Position numbers and translations under genes: made by a program
Part shown: one piece after another, positions 10,501 to 17,657 of the stretch
Layout: each line of letters starts with the position of its first letter
Numbering within the stretch: position 1 is the stretch's first letter
The notes under the pieces: model-generated
The model's database searches: none
What the model saw: the letters and a program-made list of their open reading frames with translations, nothing else
What the model was told of the DNA's origin: nothing
Assembly (NCBI RefSeq): GCF_016598485.1
Contig: NZ_JAEMUW010000024.1
Location: 1-64,000, forward strand
Source: Micromonospora coerulea
GTDB taxonomy: Bacteria; Actinomycetota; Actinomycetes; Mycobacteriales; Micromonosporaceae
DNA length: 64,000 bases
Reading direction: 5' to 3'

Positions 10501-11266
10501 CCAGGAACTGGGCGTCGGCGTTGACGTTGTTGACCACCGTGCCGTTGATCCCGACCGAGGCGAGCGCTCGCGCGTAGTCGGTGTAGCGCGGATCCAGCGT
10601 CGGGAGCCCGTCCCAGTTGAAGATCGAGCGGCCGGCGTACCCGCGCTCCACCGACCGGTTCAGGTTGTCCCAGTGGTTGATCAGGCGTAGCGGGCTCGCA
10701 GGGCAATCCCGCACGTCCAGCCGGCCGATTGGCTGCTCGGTCTGGAGCAGCCGCAAGAGATGAAAGGCTCCGTACAGAACGCCACGCTCGCCGGCGCTGG
10801 CCACGACGGTGACATCCTCGCCGCCCAGGCCGATGCGCCGCAGCACATATCCCTCAGGGCCCAACTCGGCCAGCTCATCGGCGGGTATCGCGGACCGGAT
10901 CAGCGGCGAACTCTCCGGCGTACCCAGCACGACGGCCCCCGGCCTGATTGGTGCGGCCGCTCCCGGGACGCTCCGGGCCAGCAGCCCCGTCAGGCCGCGA
11001 ACCAGCTCCGATTCCGCAGCCCGCAGTACCGCTGTATCGCCCTGGCGGACGATCTGAGTGAACGCCCGCTCGTACTCGAGTCGGCGTTCCCGATGAGCGA
11101 CGGGCTGATACCGCAGCCACAACCGATAGCCGTCCTCGAGTAGCAGCTGGTCCGCGACGGGGCTGGCATAGGCGGGTTTCGTCTGCGCCTCCGCGGCCAA
11201 CAGGTAGGCGCTCAGGACGCCTCCGCCGCCGGCCTTCAACAGCGCCCGACGCGATATGCCCGGCAT
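7577..11266 (-). CDS. Tat-exported GH67 alpha-glucuronidase with two jelly-roll domains
   Basis: The protein has 1229 aa. The ATG at 11266 was chosen for its GGAAGGAGG ribosome site and a Tat-type signal (ISRRALLKAGGGGVLSAYLL). The longer upstream reading frame crosses the promoter region. The GH67 core has NHWDNLNRSVERGY, GGFLVKANSEGQPGP (E335), GPIDFQVREP (D407) and ITQEYTGH (E435), matching the catalytic triad of the family. The C-terminus carries two copies of the galactose-binding-like domain that the neighbouring GH67 has once (first copy around 820-965, second about 1080-1229; each has RGxGWVG and DxLRRDF), separated by an Ig-like segment. It is the first gene of the minus-strand operon. 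Its upstream region holds a LacI-type operator identical to one beside the glucuronate isomerase gene. The pair looks like an old tandem duplication. Confidence 0.92.
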   Translation of the reverse strand: MPGISRRALLKAGGGGVLSAYLLAAEAQTKPAYASPVADQLLLEDGYRLWLRYQPVAHRERRLEYERAFTQIVRQGDTAVLRAAESELVRGLTGLLARSVPGAAAPIRPGAVVLGTPESSPLIRSAIPADELAELGPEGYVLRRIGLGGEDVTVVASAGERGVLYGAFHLLRLLQTEQPIGRLDVRDCPASPLRLINHWDNLNRSVERGYAGRSIFNWDGLPTLDPRYTDYARALASVGINGTVVNNVNADAQFLASNRLPGLAALAGPLREWGITSYLSANYASPIILTADDADPIRTADPADARVQAWWRAKVAEIYDAIPDFGGFLVKANSEGQPGPLDYGRTHAEGANMLADLVAPHGGIVIWRSFVHEGFGDWAEYQHRVFAPLDGDFADNVAVQTKNGPIDFQVREPVNPLFGALPKTNQMIELQITQEYTGHATHLCYLVPQWKEVLDFDTRMQGEGSTVARIVDGSAYGQTNVGFAGVVNFGDDRDWTGYQLGAANTHGYARLAWNPRLDAKEIAREWVRMTFGNNDVLVAALTDVLLGSWRTYEDYTSPLGMGYLTYPLGAHFDPDPRSTLNLSHYTDATGTGFDRTAATGTGYTALYHKYWADTYESLASVPDELLLFMHKVPYTHRLQSGRTVIQHIFDSHFDGFRHALKQRETWLRMGPYVDPQRHADVRKTFDDQMAHARLWRDTVVAFFFSYSRILDERRAWLQADLGGASAVLFGGWPNRLPVEIGNATGEDLAVRSTVAVPDDHWNASPGERVIPSTEFATLKLPVQPPLTADIVTLDLAVEPTALETLGNTGKQFVVTPAGRRCLLALDAGSSSSPLVRDYQRLTPATAWDPKRGFGWVGGAPQDRDRGGAWDALRRDFCGDYPARTLRIAIPAGRHDVAVLVGDGGPDSYPTFIVADGQRVAESPQLPGGSFAWVRFSLDGGASGRTVDLTFDSVPDQFWHLCALVIVDPNSVLPPAVLTDVEADLAWLGGRPTEVAVSVANTGNDPVPVTIEIDVPDGWVSEPLSCVLPAGTEETVRVKVTPPLVPTIATVRVRVTSEAEVGDGERSLSVVAVPPGDAVPLALDAGSSASPVLATYKRLAPDDAWDPVRGYGWVGRTPDFRDRNLLDDLRRDFMLGRDAPYVLRVAVPPGVHVVHVLTGDAFAPSGTTTIRENSQNLGSSGPEIIPQGQFRWFTFSLDGGADGRTADLELVGAQRDGYWRLVALVLQPAE

Positions 11267-11311
11267 GCGGTCCTCCTTCCGCAGGTGCTGGCAGGGGAGA
11301 GGAAGAGCTAC

Positions 11312-11336
11312 TGCAAGCGGTCTGAAACCGTTTGCG
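11312..11336 (-). promoter_or_regulatory. LacI-type operator upstream of the GH67 operon
   Basis: Arms GCAAGCGGT (11313-11321) and ACCGTTTGC (11327-11335) flank CTGAA and pair at 8 of 9 positions. Inside is a cre-like 14-mer TGAAACCGTTTGCG (11323-11336) with a central CG. The 16-mer 11320-11335 is the exact reverse complement of 57893-57908. It lies about 55 bp upstream of the GH67 start codon, a usual place for a repressor site. The LacI protein encoded at 57945 is the natural candidate ligand (inference). Confidence 0.65.
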
Positions 11337-11373
11337 ATGGTCAGACCACACCAGACGCGTGGCAGAGGGTCAA

Positions 11374-11402
11374 TGCGTTTCGCAACTGAAACTTGTTTCA
11401 GT
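11374..11402. promoter_or_regulatory. Perfect palindrome with adjacent short dyad, probable operator
   Basis: ACTGAAAC (11385-11392), TT, GTTTCAGT (11395-11402) is a perfect 8-bp-arm dyad. TGCG-TTT-CGCA (11374-11384) abuts it. It lies between the lacI stop codon (11468) and the GH67 start (11266), all on the minus strand. The TGAAAC half-site resembles the other operators of the locus. It is too AT-rich to be a likely terminator. Confidence 0.5.
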
Positions 11403-11467
11403 CGTCGTCGATACGCCGTGGCGCGGGCGGCCGGATAACGCACGTGGTGCCACCGCACCCTTGGCCG

Positions 11468-12550
11468 TCAGGCGGGGTGCGGGGTGGCAGCCGCGCCCTC
11501 GGGGCTGGGCCGGCGCCGCCGCGGCCGCCGGCCGATCGTCCGGTCGCTCGAATCCCGTACGACCAGCTCCGGATCGAAGACAACCTGCCGGTGCTGGTGG
11601 CTGCTGTCCTCGGTCGCCTCCTCGATGAGCAGCTCCGCGGCGGTCCGTCCGAGCAGGTGCCGGGGCTGGCGAACCGAGGTGAGTGGCACTGCGGCGGCGG
11701 CGGCGAAGTCGATGTCGTCGTAGCCGACGATCGCCACGTCGTGCGGAACCCGCACGCCGCGGCGGGTCATCTCCTGAAGCACGCCGAGAGCGAGCAGGTC
11801 GTTGGCGCAGAACACCGCGGTCGGTCTGGGCATCGCCCCGGCGAGGCGGGCGGCGGCGTCCCGGCCGGCGGCGACGTTGAGGGCGCTGGTCTCGACGACG
11901 TGCAGGTCGCCCGGGTCCCGGCCGGCGGCCCGCATCGCCTGGAGGGCGCCCTGTTGCCGCTCCTGTACCTGACGGATGGTGAAGGGCCCGCCGACGAACG
12001 CGAGGTGCTCGTGCCCCTGCGCGAGCAGGTGTCGCACCGCGAGTTCGCCGCCGAGGACGTCGTTGACGGCGACGGAGCATTGCGTGTCGTCGGTCGCCCG
12101 GCGGTCGAGCAGCACGATGGGGGTGCCGCGCTCGCGTAGCTGCTCCAACCGGTGGTTGGTCGTGGCCACCGGGGTGATCAGGATTCCCTGCACCCGCTGC
12201 TCTTCGAGCAGGTCCAGGTAGCGGGACTCCTTGGCGGGGTCGTCATCGCTGTTGCAGAGGATGACCGCGAGACCGGCGTCGTTGGCGCTGTCTTCCACAC
12301 CGCGTGCGACGTCGGTGAAGAACGGGTTGGCGACGTCGAGGACGACAAGCCCTATCGTGCGGCTGTGACCGGCGCGCAGGTGCCGGGCGGACTCGTTGCG
12401 GACGAAACCGAGATCGCGGATCGCGTCGAGGACCCGCCGGCGGGTGGCTTCGGCGACGATGTCGGGACGGTTGAGGACGTTGGAGACCGTGCCGACGGAG
12501 ACGCCGGCCATGCTCGCGACGTCACGGATGCTCACTGGCGGTCGGTTCAC
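11468..12550 (-). CDS. LacI-family repressor, probable rhamnose-locus regulator
   Basis: The protein has 360 aa and starts at GTG 12550. The N-terminal LacI HTH is VSIRDVASMAGVSVGTVSNV, followed by a hinge helix (SARHLRAG) and a periplasmic-binding-protein-like effector domain (RTIGLVVLDVANPFF; CANDLLALGVLQEM; AIVGYDDIDFA). A basic tail (TIGRRPRRRRPSPEG) is unusual. It is divergent from the sugar ABC importer, and its intergenic region holds a promoter plus a TTGAAACG dyad that recurs before other rhamnose genes. It is therefore the best candidate regulator of the rhamnose genes. The effector (L-rhamnose or a derivative) is inferred from context only. Confidence 0.88.
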   Translation of the reverse strand: MNRPPVSIRDVASMAGVSVGTVSNVLNRPDIVAEATRRRVLDAIRDLGFVRNESARHLRAGHSRTIGLVVLDVANPFFTDVARGVEDSANDAGLAVILCNSDDDPAKESRYLDLLEEQRVQGILITPVATTNHRLEQLRERGTPIVLLDRRATDDTQCSVAVNDVLGGELAVRHLLAQGHEHLAFVGGPFTIRQVQERQQGALQAMRAAGRDPGDLHVVETSALNVAAGRDAAARLAGAMPRPTAVFCANDLLALGVLQEMTRRGVRVPHDVAIVGYDDIDFAAAAAVPLTSVRQPRHLLGRTAAELLIEEATEDSSHQHRQVVFDPELVVRDSSDRTIGRRPRRRRPSPEGAAATPHPA

Positions 12551-12669
12551 GTCGTCCTCGTCTCGTCGGCGCCCGCCGCTGCCGGGCCGACCCTTGGCAT
12601 TGACTCAAATGTATTAATCAGGTGACGCCCCCGTTTCGAGTCGATGTCAGAGTGATGACGTTGTGACTC

Positions 12670-12699
12670 TTGACACGTGCCGGAGGTCGGCTCTAGCTT
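12670..12699 (+). promoter_or_regulatory. Probable sigma-70-type promoter of the first ABC importer
   Basis: TTGACA at 12670-12675 and TAGCTT at 12694-12699 are separated by 18 bp in the lacI/ABC divergent region. A TTGAAACG operator follows about 17 bp downstream of the -10, a position suited to repression. The 211-bp region 12551-12761 otherwise holds no gene. Confidence 0.5.
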
Positions 12700-12715
12700 C
12701 ACAGCGTAGCGGTCG

Positions 12716-12729
12716 TTGAAACGATTCAC
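12716..12729 (+). promoter_or_regulatory. TTGAAACG-type operator before the ABC importer
   Basis: TTGAAACGATTCAC is an imperfect dyad around a central CG. It shares its left half-site exactly with 16426, 28630 and 32681. It lies 33 bp before the ATPase start codon and downstream of the predicted promoter. Confidence 0.55.
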
Positions 12730-12761
12730 CACCACCCCACATCGTTGGTTGGAGCCGCCGA

Positions 12762-14303
12762 ATGAGCCCTTCTTCAGTGGACACCTCCCAGGCTCCCGTG
12801 TTGGAGGTCTCCGGCCTCACGGTCGAGTTCCCGGGGGTGCGCGCGCTCGACGGAGTCGACCTCGACATCCGCGCCGGCGAAGTGCACGCCCTGGTAGGGG
12901 AGAACGGCGCGGGCAAGTCGACCCTGTTGAAGGTCCTCGGCGGGGTCTACCCACCCAGCGCCGGCACCGTCCGGCTACGCGGCGAGGTGTACGCGCCGCG
13001 ACGGCCCAGTGATGCGCACGCCCACGGCATCGCCGTGATCTACCAGGAGTTCACACTCTTCCCCGACCTCACGGTCGCGGAGAACGTGTACGCGGGACGC
13101 GAGCCGCACTCCCGGTGGTCCCGCGGGATCCGGTACGGCCAGATGCGTGCCGGATGCCGGGAACTGTTCGGCATCCTCGGGGTCAACATCGACCCCGACG
13201 CGCGGGTCGCCGATCTCAGCGTCTCCGAGCAGCAGCTCGTCGAAATCGCCAAGGCGCTCGGCGCCGACGGTCAGGTCATCGTCATGGACGAGCCGACCGC
13301 AGCACTGTCCAAGGAGGAAGTCGAGCGGCTGCTCGATGTGGTCCGCCGTCTCCGCGACGAGGGCCGCTCGGTGGTCTACGTGAGCCACCGGCTGGAGGAG
13401 GTGTTCGCCGTTGCCGACCGAGCGACGATCCTTCGTGACGGGCGCCTCGTCCGTACCCTCGACATCACGGCCACCGACGAGGACGAGCTGGTCCGACTCA
13501 TGGTCGGGCGCGACATCGATTCGGTCTTCCACCGTGAGGCGGTGGCGGAGGGAAGGGTCGTCCTGCGCCTCGACAACGTGAGCGCCGGTCGGCACCTGCG
13601 CGATGTCAGCCTCGACGTACGGGCGGGGGAGGTCGTCGGCATCGGGGGCGTGGCGGGTGCCGGTCAGGCCGAGCTCACGCAGGCGGTCTTCGGCGCGCTG
13701 CCGCTCCGCGCGGGGCACATGGAACTCGACGGCCAGCGATTCGCTCCGTCGAACCCGGCGGACGCGCTCGCGGCGGGTGTGGGCTTCCTCCATGAGGACC
13801 GCAAGCATGCGGGCATCCTGCCCGACCTGTCGGTGCGCCAGAACCTCACGGTGACGGTGCTGGACCGGCTGCGTCGCGGGTTTGCCCGCCTGCTCTCCAG
13901 CCGCGCGGAGGCGAGCACCTACACCGAGTACGCCAGCCGCCTGCGGGTGCGCGCCACCGGTCCGGACCAGCTCATCAGCGAGCTCTCCGGTGGCAACCAG
14001 CAAAAGGTGCTGCTGGCCCGGGCGCTCGCGCCGGGCGGAAGGGTCCTCGTCCTCAACGAGCCCACCCGCGGCGTGGACATTGGCGCCAAGGCCGAGATCC
14101 ATGCCCTCATCAACGAGCTCACCGCCGGAGGTGCGGCGGTCATCATGGTCAGCAGCGACCTGCCGGAGCTGCTCGGCACGAGCGACCGCGTCGTGGTGCT
14201 GTCCAGAGGACGCATCGTCGGGGTCCTCGAGGGACAGGACCGCACCGAAGAAAATGTCGTCGCCTGCGCGACCACGGGTCGCCGGATCGGAGTGGCCGCA
14301 TGA
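12762..14303 (+). CDS. Sugar ABC importer ATPase, duplicated (RbsA/MglA type)
   Basis: The protein has 513 aa, the usual length for the two-domain ATPase of CUT2 pentose/deoxyhexose importers. The first half has Walker A GENGAGKST, a degenerate signature (LSVSEQQLVEIAKAL) and Walker B VIVMDEPTAAL. The second half has a degenerate Walker A, the full signature ELSGGNQQKVLLARAL and VLNEPTRGVD. This asymmetry is normal for the family. It forms an operon with two permeases (4-bp then 11-bp overlaps) and the lipoprotein gene further on. L-rhamnose uptake, as in rhizobial Rha transporters, is the likely role given the surrounding rhamnosidases, isomerase and kinase. Specificity rests on context. Confidence 0.9.
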   Translation: MSPSSVDTSQAPVLEVSGLTVEFPGVRALDGVDLDIRAGEVHALVGENGAGKSTLLKVLGGVYPPSAGTVRLRGEVYAPRRPSDAHAHGIAVIYQEFTLFPDLTVAENVYAGREPHSRWSRGIRYGQMRAGCRELFGILGVNIDPDARVADLSVSEQQLVEIAKALGADGQVIVMDEPTAALSKEEVERLLDVVRRLRDEGRSVVYVSHRLEEVFAVADRATILRDGRLVRTLDITATDEDELVRLMVGRDIDSVFHREAVAEGRVVLRLDNVSAGRHLRDVSLDVRAGEVVGIGGVAGAGQAELTQAVFGALPLRAGHMELDGQRFAPSNPADALAAGVGFLHEDRKHAGILPDLSVRQNLTVTVLDRLRRGFARLLSSRAEASTYTEYASRLRVRATGPDQLISELSGGNQQKVLLARALAPGGRVLVLNEPTRGVDIGAKAEIHALINELTAGGAAVIMVSSDLPELLGTSDRVVVLSRGRIVGVLEGQDRTEENVVACATTGRRIGVAA

Positions 14304-15301
14304 CCACCGCCGCCCCCGAGCGGGGCGCCCGCGCCACCGCCCCGCGGGCCCGTCTCAACCGGGCGATCGAGAGCGCACCGCTGGCGCTGCCGCTCGCGCT
14401 CATCGCTGTCGTCCTCACCGTGGCGACCGATCGCTTCCTCAGCGTCGACAACCTCACCAACGTCGTGGTCGCCGCCGGGATCGTCGCGATCCCCGGGCTG
14501 GCGATGACACTGTGCATCGCGATGGGAGAGTTCGACCTGTCCGTCGGCTCCACGGTGTCCCTGACCGGCGCGGTCACGTGCACGTGGATCGTAGGTGGTC
14601 ACCCCGCAGCCGTCGCGATGCTCGTCGGCCTGCTCGTCGGCGCGGCGGTGGGACTGCTCAACGGCCTCGTCGTCACGAAGCTCGGCGTGACCCCGTTCAT
14701 CGCGACCCTGGCGACGCTGGTCATCGTCCGTGGTGTCTCCCTCGCCTACACCGGCGGCCGGGACGCCATCGTCAGCTCGTCCACCCTGAAGTTCCTCGCC
14801 GCCGGACGTGTATTCGGCGTACCGATGCCGGTGGTACTCACCGCGGTGACGGCGCTCGCCGCATGGTGGGTGGTCAACCGCACGCGCTTCGGCCGCTGGG
14901 TGTGCGCGATCGGCTCGAACCGGGAGGCCGCGCGCATGTCCGGCCTGCCTGTCGACCGTGTACGGACCACCGTCTACGTGATCGTCGGTGTCGCCGGGGG
15001 CATCTGGGGCCTGCTCATCTCGAGTCAGCTGCAGAAGGGCTCGGGGCAGCTCGGCCTCGGATTCGAACTCGACGCGATCACGATCGTGGTGATCGGCGGC
15101 ACCAGCCTGCTCGGCGGACGCGCGTCGGTCGTCGGCACGTTGCTCGGGGCGGTGCTCATCGAGACGATTCGCAACGGTCTCAACCTGCTCAACACCCCAC
15201 CCGCCTACCAGCGCATCAGCATCGGCCTGCTGCTCGTCGTCGCCCTGACGATCCAGGCCCTGCGCCGCAACGCCCCCGCGGAGGCCCTCGATGACGTCTG
15301 A
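14300..15301 (+). CDS. Sugar ABC importer permease 1 (RbsC type)
   Basis: The protein has 333 aa and is a polytopic membrane protein of the BPD_transp_2 family. It has a cytoplasmic N-terminus and hydrophobic helices throughout. Family-typical segments are MGEFDLSVGSTVSLTGAVTC, LLNGLVVTKLGVTPFIATLA and the C-terminal VVIGGTSLLGGRASVVGTLL. ATG overlaps the ATPase stop codon by 4 bp, indicating coupled translation. It would form the transmembrane channel with the next gene product, supplying presumed L-rhamnose to the cytoplasm. Confidence 0.9.
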   Translation: MTTAAPERGARATAPRARLNRAIESAPLALPLALIAVVLTVATDRFLSVDNLTNVVVAAGIVAIPGLAMTLCIAMGEFDLSVGSTVSLTGAVTCTWIVGGHPAAVAMLVGLLVGAAVGLLNGLVVTKLGVTPFIATLATLVIVRGVSLAYTGGRDAIVSSSTLKFLAAGRVFGVPMPVVLTAVTALAAWWVVNRTRFGRWVCAIGSNREAARMSGLPVDRVRTTVYVIVGVAGGIWGLLISSQLQKGSGQLGLGFELDAITIVVIGGTSLLGGRASVVGTLLGAVLIETIRNGLNLLNTPPAYQRISIGLLLVVALTIQALRRNAPAEALDDV

Positions 15302-16376
15302 CACCGCCCTGCCGCCGGCTCCCGGCGCCCAGGCCCCCGCCCCGGCCACCGAGACCCAGCGCCGCTGGGCCCGCCAGCACAGCATCGGAGCGCTGTGGGA
15401 GACCTGGGGGATCACGGCGGTCCTCGTCGTTCTGCTAGCCGCCTCGCCGCTGCTGTCGTCGGACTTCCTCACCGTCGCCAACCTCCAGTCGGTGCTTCGC
15501 GAAAGCGCCTACCTGGGGATCGTCGCCGCGGCGATGACGCTCGCGGTCATGAACGGCACCTTCGACCTGTCGGTGGGCGGCCAGCTTGCGCTCGTCTCAG
15601 TGACGACCCTGATGGGCTACGCGGCCGGCGGCACCGGACTCGCCGTCCTGGTCGCGGTGATCACCGGCGTGGCCTGCGGAGCGGTCAACGGCGCGCTGGT
15701 GACGGCCATGCGGGTCCCGCCGTTCGTCGCCACGCTCGGCATGCTCTTCGTCTTCCGCGGCATCGCCTACGTCCTCACGCAAGACGGCCCCAAGACGTTG
15801 CCCTACAGCGAGATCGGGTCGCCCTTCGTGAAGATCGGCGGGCTCAACGTCGCCGGTATCCCGTTGCCGTTTCTCATCATGGTGGCCTTCTACGGCGCGA
15901 TCTGGGTGCTGTTGCGTCGCACCGCCACCGGGCGCCGGGTCCTGGCGTTCGGCTCCTCGCCGGAGGCCGCCCGGTTCTGCGGCATCTCCGTGCACCGCAT
16001 CCGCATGCTCATCTTCGTCGTCATCGGACTCAGCGTCGGCATCGCAGCGCTGACCTACATCAGTCGGGTATGGACCGCCGACGGCTCCGCCCAGGACGGC
16101 TTTGAGCTACGCGTCATCGCGGCGGTCGTCCTCGGCGGCACCAGCCTCAAGGGCGGCAAGGGCACCCTCATCGGCACGTTTTCCGCGGTGCTGCTGGTCG
16201 GCGTCCTCAACGATCTGCTGGTCAGTCGCGGTGTCGACGCCTCCTATCAGCGGGTCGTGCTCGGCTGCGTGCTCATCACCGCACTCGCCATCGACGGGCT
16301 CCGCACGCGGTTCGCCGCGCCCGGCTCGTTCGCCCACATGCTGCCCCGTCGGCGCCGGGAGGCGCCGGCACGCTGA
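15291..16376 (+). CDS. Sugar ABC importer permease 2 (RbsC type)
   Basis: The protein has 361 aa and belongs to the same BPD_transp_2 family as its neighbour, with MNGTFDLSVGGQLALVSVTT, MRVPPFVATLGMLFVFRG and AAVVLGGTSLKGGKGTLIGT. The start at 15291 overlaps the preceding gene by 11 bp and is preceded by GGAGG. Two different permeases plus one duplicated ATPase is the arrangement of rhizobial rhamnose and AI-2-type importers, which supports a heterodimeric channel. The C-terminus is basic (RRRREAPAR). Confidence 0.9.
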   Translation: MTSDTALPPAPGAQAPAPATETQRRWARQHSIGALWETWGITAVLVVLLAASPLLSSDFLTVANLQSVLRESAYLGIVAAAMTLAVMNGTFDLSVGGQLALVSVTTLMGYAAGGTGLAVLVAVITGVACGAVNGALVTAMRVPPFVATLGMLFVFRGIAYVLTQDGPKTLPYSEIGSPFVKIGGLNVAGIPLPFLIMVAFYGAIWVLLRRTATGRRVLAFGSSPEAARFCGISVHRIRMLIFVVIGLSVGIAALTYISRVWTADGSAQDGFELRVIAAVVLGGTSLKGGKGTLIGTFSAVLLVGVLNDLLVSRGVDASYQRVVLGCVLITALAIDGLRTRFAAPGSFAHMLPRRRREAPAR

Positions 16377-16425
16377 CCACGTCTCCCGTCCCTGTCCACG
16401 TCAAAAGAGAACGCGCTACCAGCAG

Positions 16426-16439
16426 TTGAAACGTCTCAG
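16426..16439 (+). promoter_or_regulatory. TTGAAACG-type operator before the binding-protein gene
   Basis: TTGAAACGTCTCAG lies 51 bp before the lipoprotein gene and after the end of the permease gene. It suggests that the binding protein also has its own regulated promoter. A small hairpin (CCCGCT 16449-16454 with AGCGGG 16466-16471) lies between it and the AAAGGAGG ribosome site. Confidence 0.5.
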
Positions 16440-16490
16440 CTTTCACCGCCCGCTGCGGCGACGCAAGCGGGAACCTTCAAAGGAGGAACC

Positions 16491-17480
16491 GTGCGCACCA
16501 CCTTCTCCACTCTGGCCGTCGCCGGGGTGCTCGCCCTCGGGCTGACCGCGTGTTCGGACTCGACGACCGCCGAGGGCGGCAAGCCCTCCGGCAAAGCCAG
16601 CGGCGATGTCACCGTCGGCTTCTCCGTCTACGACATGCAGTACGAGTTCTTCCAGAAGATGGAAAAGGGCACCCGCGAAGCCGTCGAGGCAAAGGGCTGG
16701 AAGTTCAAGCTCCACGACGAGAAGAGCGACGAGAACGAGATGGTGACCGGCGCCCAGGCGCTGCTCGACCAGGGCGTCGACGTCCTCATCATCAGCCCGT
16801 TCAAGCCTGACGCACTCGGCCCGATCGTCGCCAAGGCCAAGCAGAAGAAGATCCCGGTCATCATCGACGACATCGGCGGGGGCGGCACCCCGTACGACGC
16901 CATCGTGATCTCCGACAACGCGGACGGCGGTAAGCAGGCCGCGGACTACATGGCCCAGCAGGTCGCGGCCAACGGCGCCAAGAGCAAGAAGGTCGTATCG
17001 ATCACCTGCGAGCCCTCGGCCGTCTACGCGGCCCGGCGTAACCAGGCGTTCGACCAGCAGATCAAGGACAAGGGCTTCCAGGTTGTCACCGAACTCTCCG
17101 GCAACTCCAAGGCCGAAGAGGCGTACAAGATCATGAAGGACGCCCTTGCCAAGGACCCCGACGTCGTCGGCGTCTTCGCCTGCAACGACCCGATGGGCGT
17201 CGCCGCCGCCAACGCGATCAAGGACGCCGGCAAGGATCCGGTCAAGGGCATCGTGACCGTTGGCTTCAACGCCGACCCCGAGGCGGTCACCGCGATCGGC
17301 AAGGGCGGGCTGTCGGCCACCATCGCCCAGGACCCGGCGGGCATGGGCGCCAAGACCGTGGAACTCGCGGCGCAGGCTGTCAGCGGCGGAAAGCTGACCT
17401 ACGACGACGAGACCAACCGCGAGGTGTTCCAGAAGGTCACGCTCGTGACCAAGGACAACGTCGCCCAGTTCGCGGGCTGA
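16491..17480 (+). CDS. Sugar-binding lipoprotein of the first ABC importer (RhaS/RbsB type)
   Basis: The protein has 329 aa. The GTG start has a strong AAAGGAGG site. A lipobox (LGLTAC, lipidated C21) is followed by a serine/glycine-rich linker and a type I periplasmic-binding fold: VTVGFSVYDMQYEFFQKMEK, ALLDQGVDVLIISPFKPDAL, PVIIDDIGGGGTPYDAIVIS and GVFACNDPMGVAAANAIKD. It is anchored outside the membrane and delivers sugar to the permease pair. Its gene follows the permeases after 114 bp and has its own operator. Residues in the pocket were not assigned; rhamnose as ligand is inferred from context. Confidence 0.9.
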   Translation: MRTTFSTLAVAGVLALGLTACSDSTTAEGGKPSGKASGDVTVGFSVYDMQYEFFQKMEKGTREAVEAKGWKFKLHDEKSDENEMVTGAQALLDQGVDVLIISPFKPDALGPIVAKAKQKKIPVIIDDIGGGGTPYDAIVISDNADGGKQAADYMAQQVAANGAKSKKVVSITCEPSAVYAARRNQAFDQQIKDKGFQVVTELSGNSKAEEAYKIMKDALAKDPDVVGVFACNDPMGVAAANAIKDAGKDPVKGIVTVGFNADPEAVTAIGKGGLSATIAQDPAGMGAKTVELAAQAVSGGKLTYDDETNREVFQKVTLVTKDNVAQFAG

Positions 17481-17486
17481 GCCAGC

Positions 17487-17523
17487 GCCGTCCCGGGGCG
17501 AGACCCACCCGCCCCGGGACGGC
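17487..17523 (+). terminator. Strong hairpin terminator after the first ABC importer
   Basis: A perfect 14-bp stem (GCCGTCCCGGGGCG at 17487-17500, complement at 17510-17523) with a 9-nt loop starts 6 bp after the stop codon. The rest of the 177-bp gap to the next gene shows no clear promoter or operator. Confidence 0.85.
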
Positions 17524-17657
17524 ACCCAAACGGCGCCCGCAGTCGATTTCGCCCTGCTGCTCAACCGCCCCCCTGACCCTGATGGCGCCGCTGGCGCGCC
17601 GCCCCGGTCGCCGGGTGATCCCCTCGCTCCTTCTGTCGCCACCGAGGTAGGTATCCC

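Noticed and set aside
11385..11402. Palindrome considered as a lacI terminator
   Set aside because: The stem is AT-rich, the 2-nt centre is too small for a hairpin loop, and the half-site matches the TGAAAC operators.
12649..12670. AGAGT...ACTCT short dyad in the divergent region
   Set aside because: Only 5-bp arms with a 12-nt gap; likely chance.
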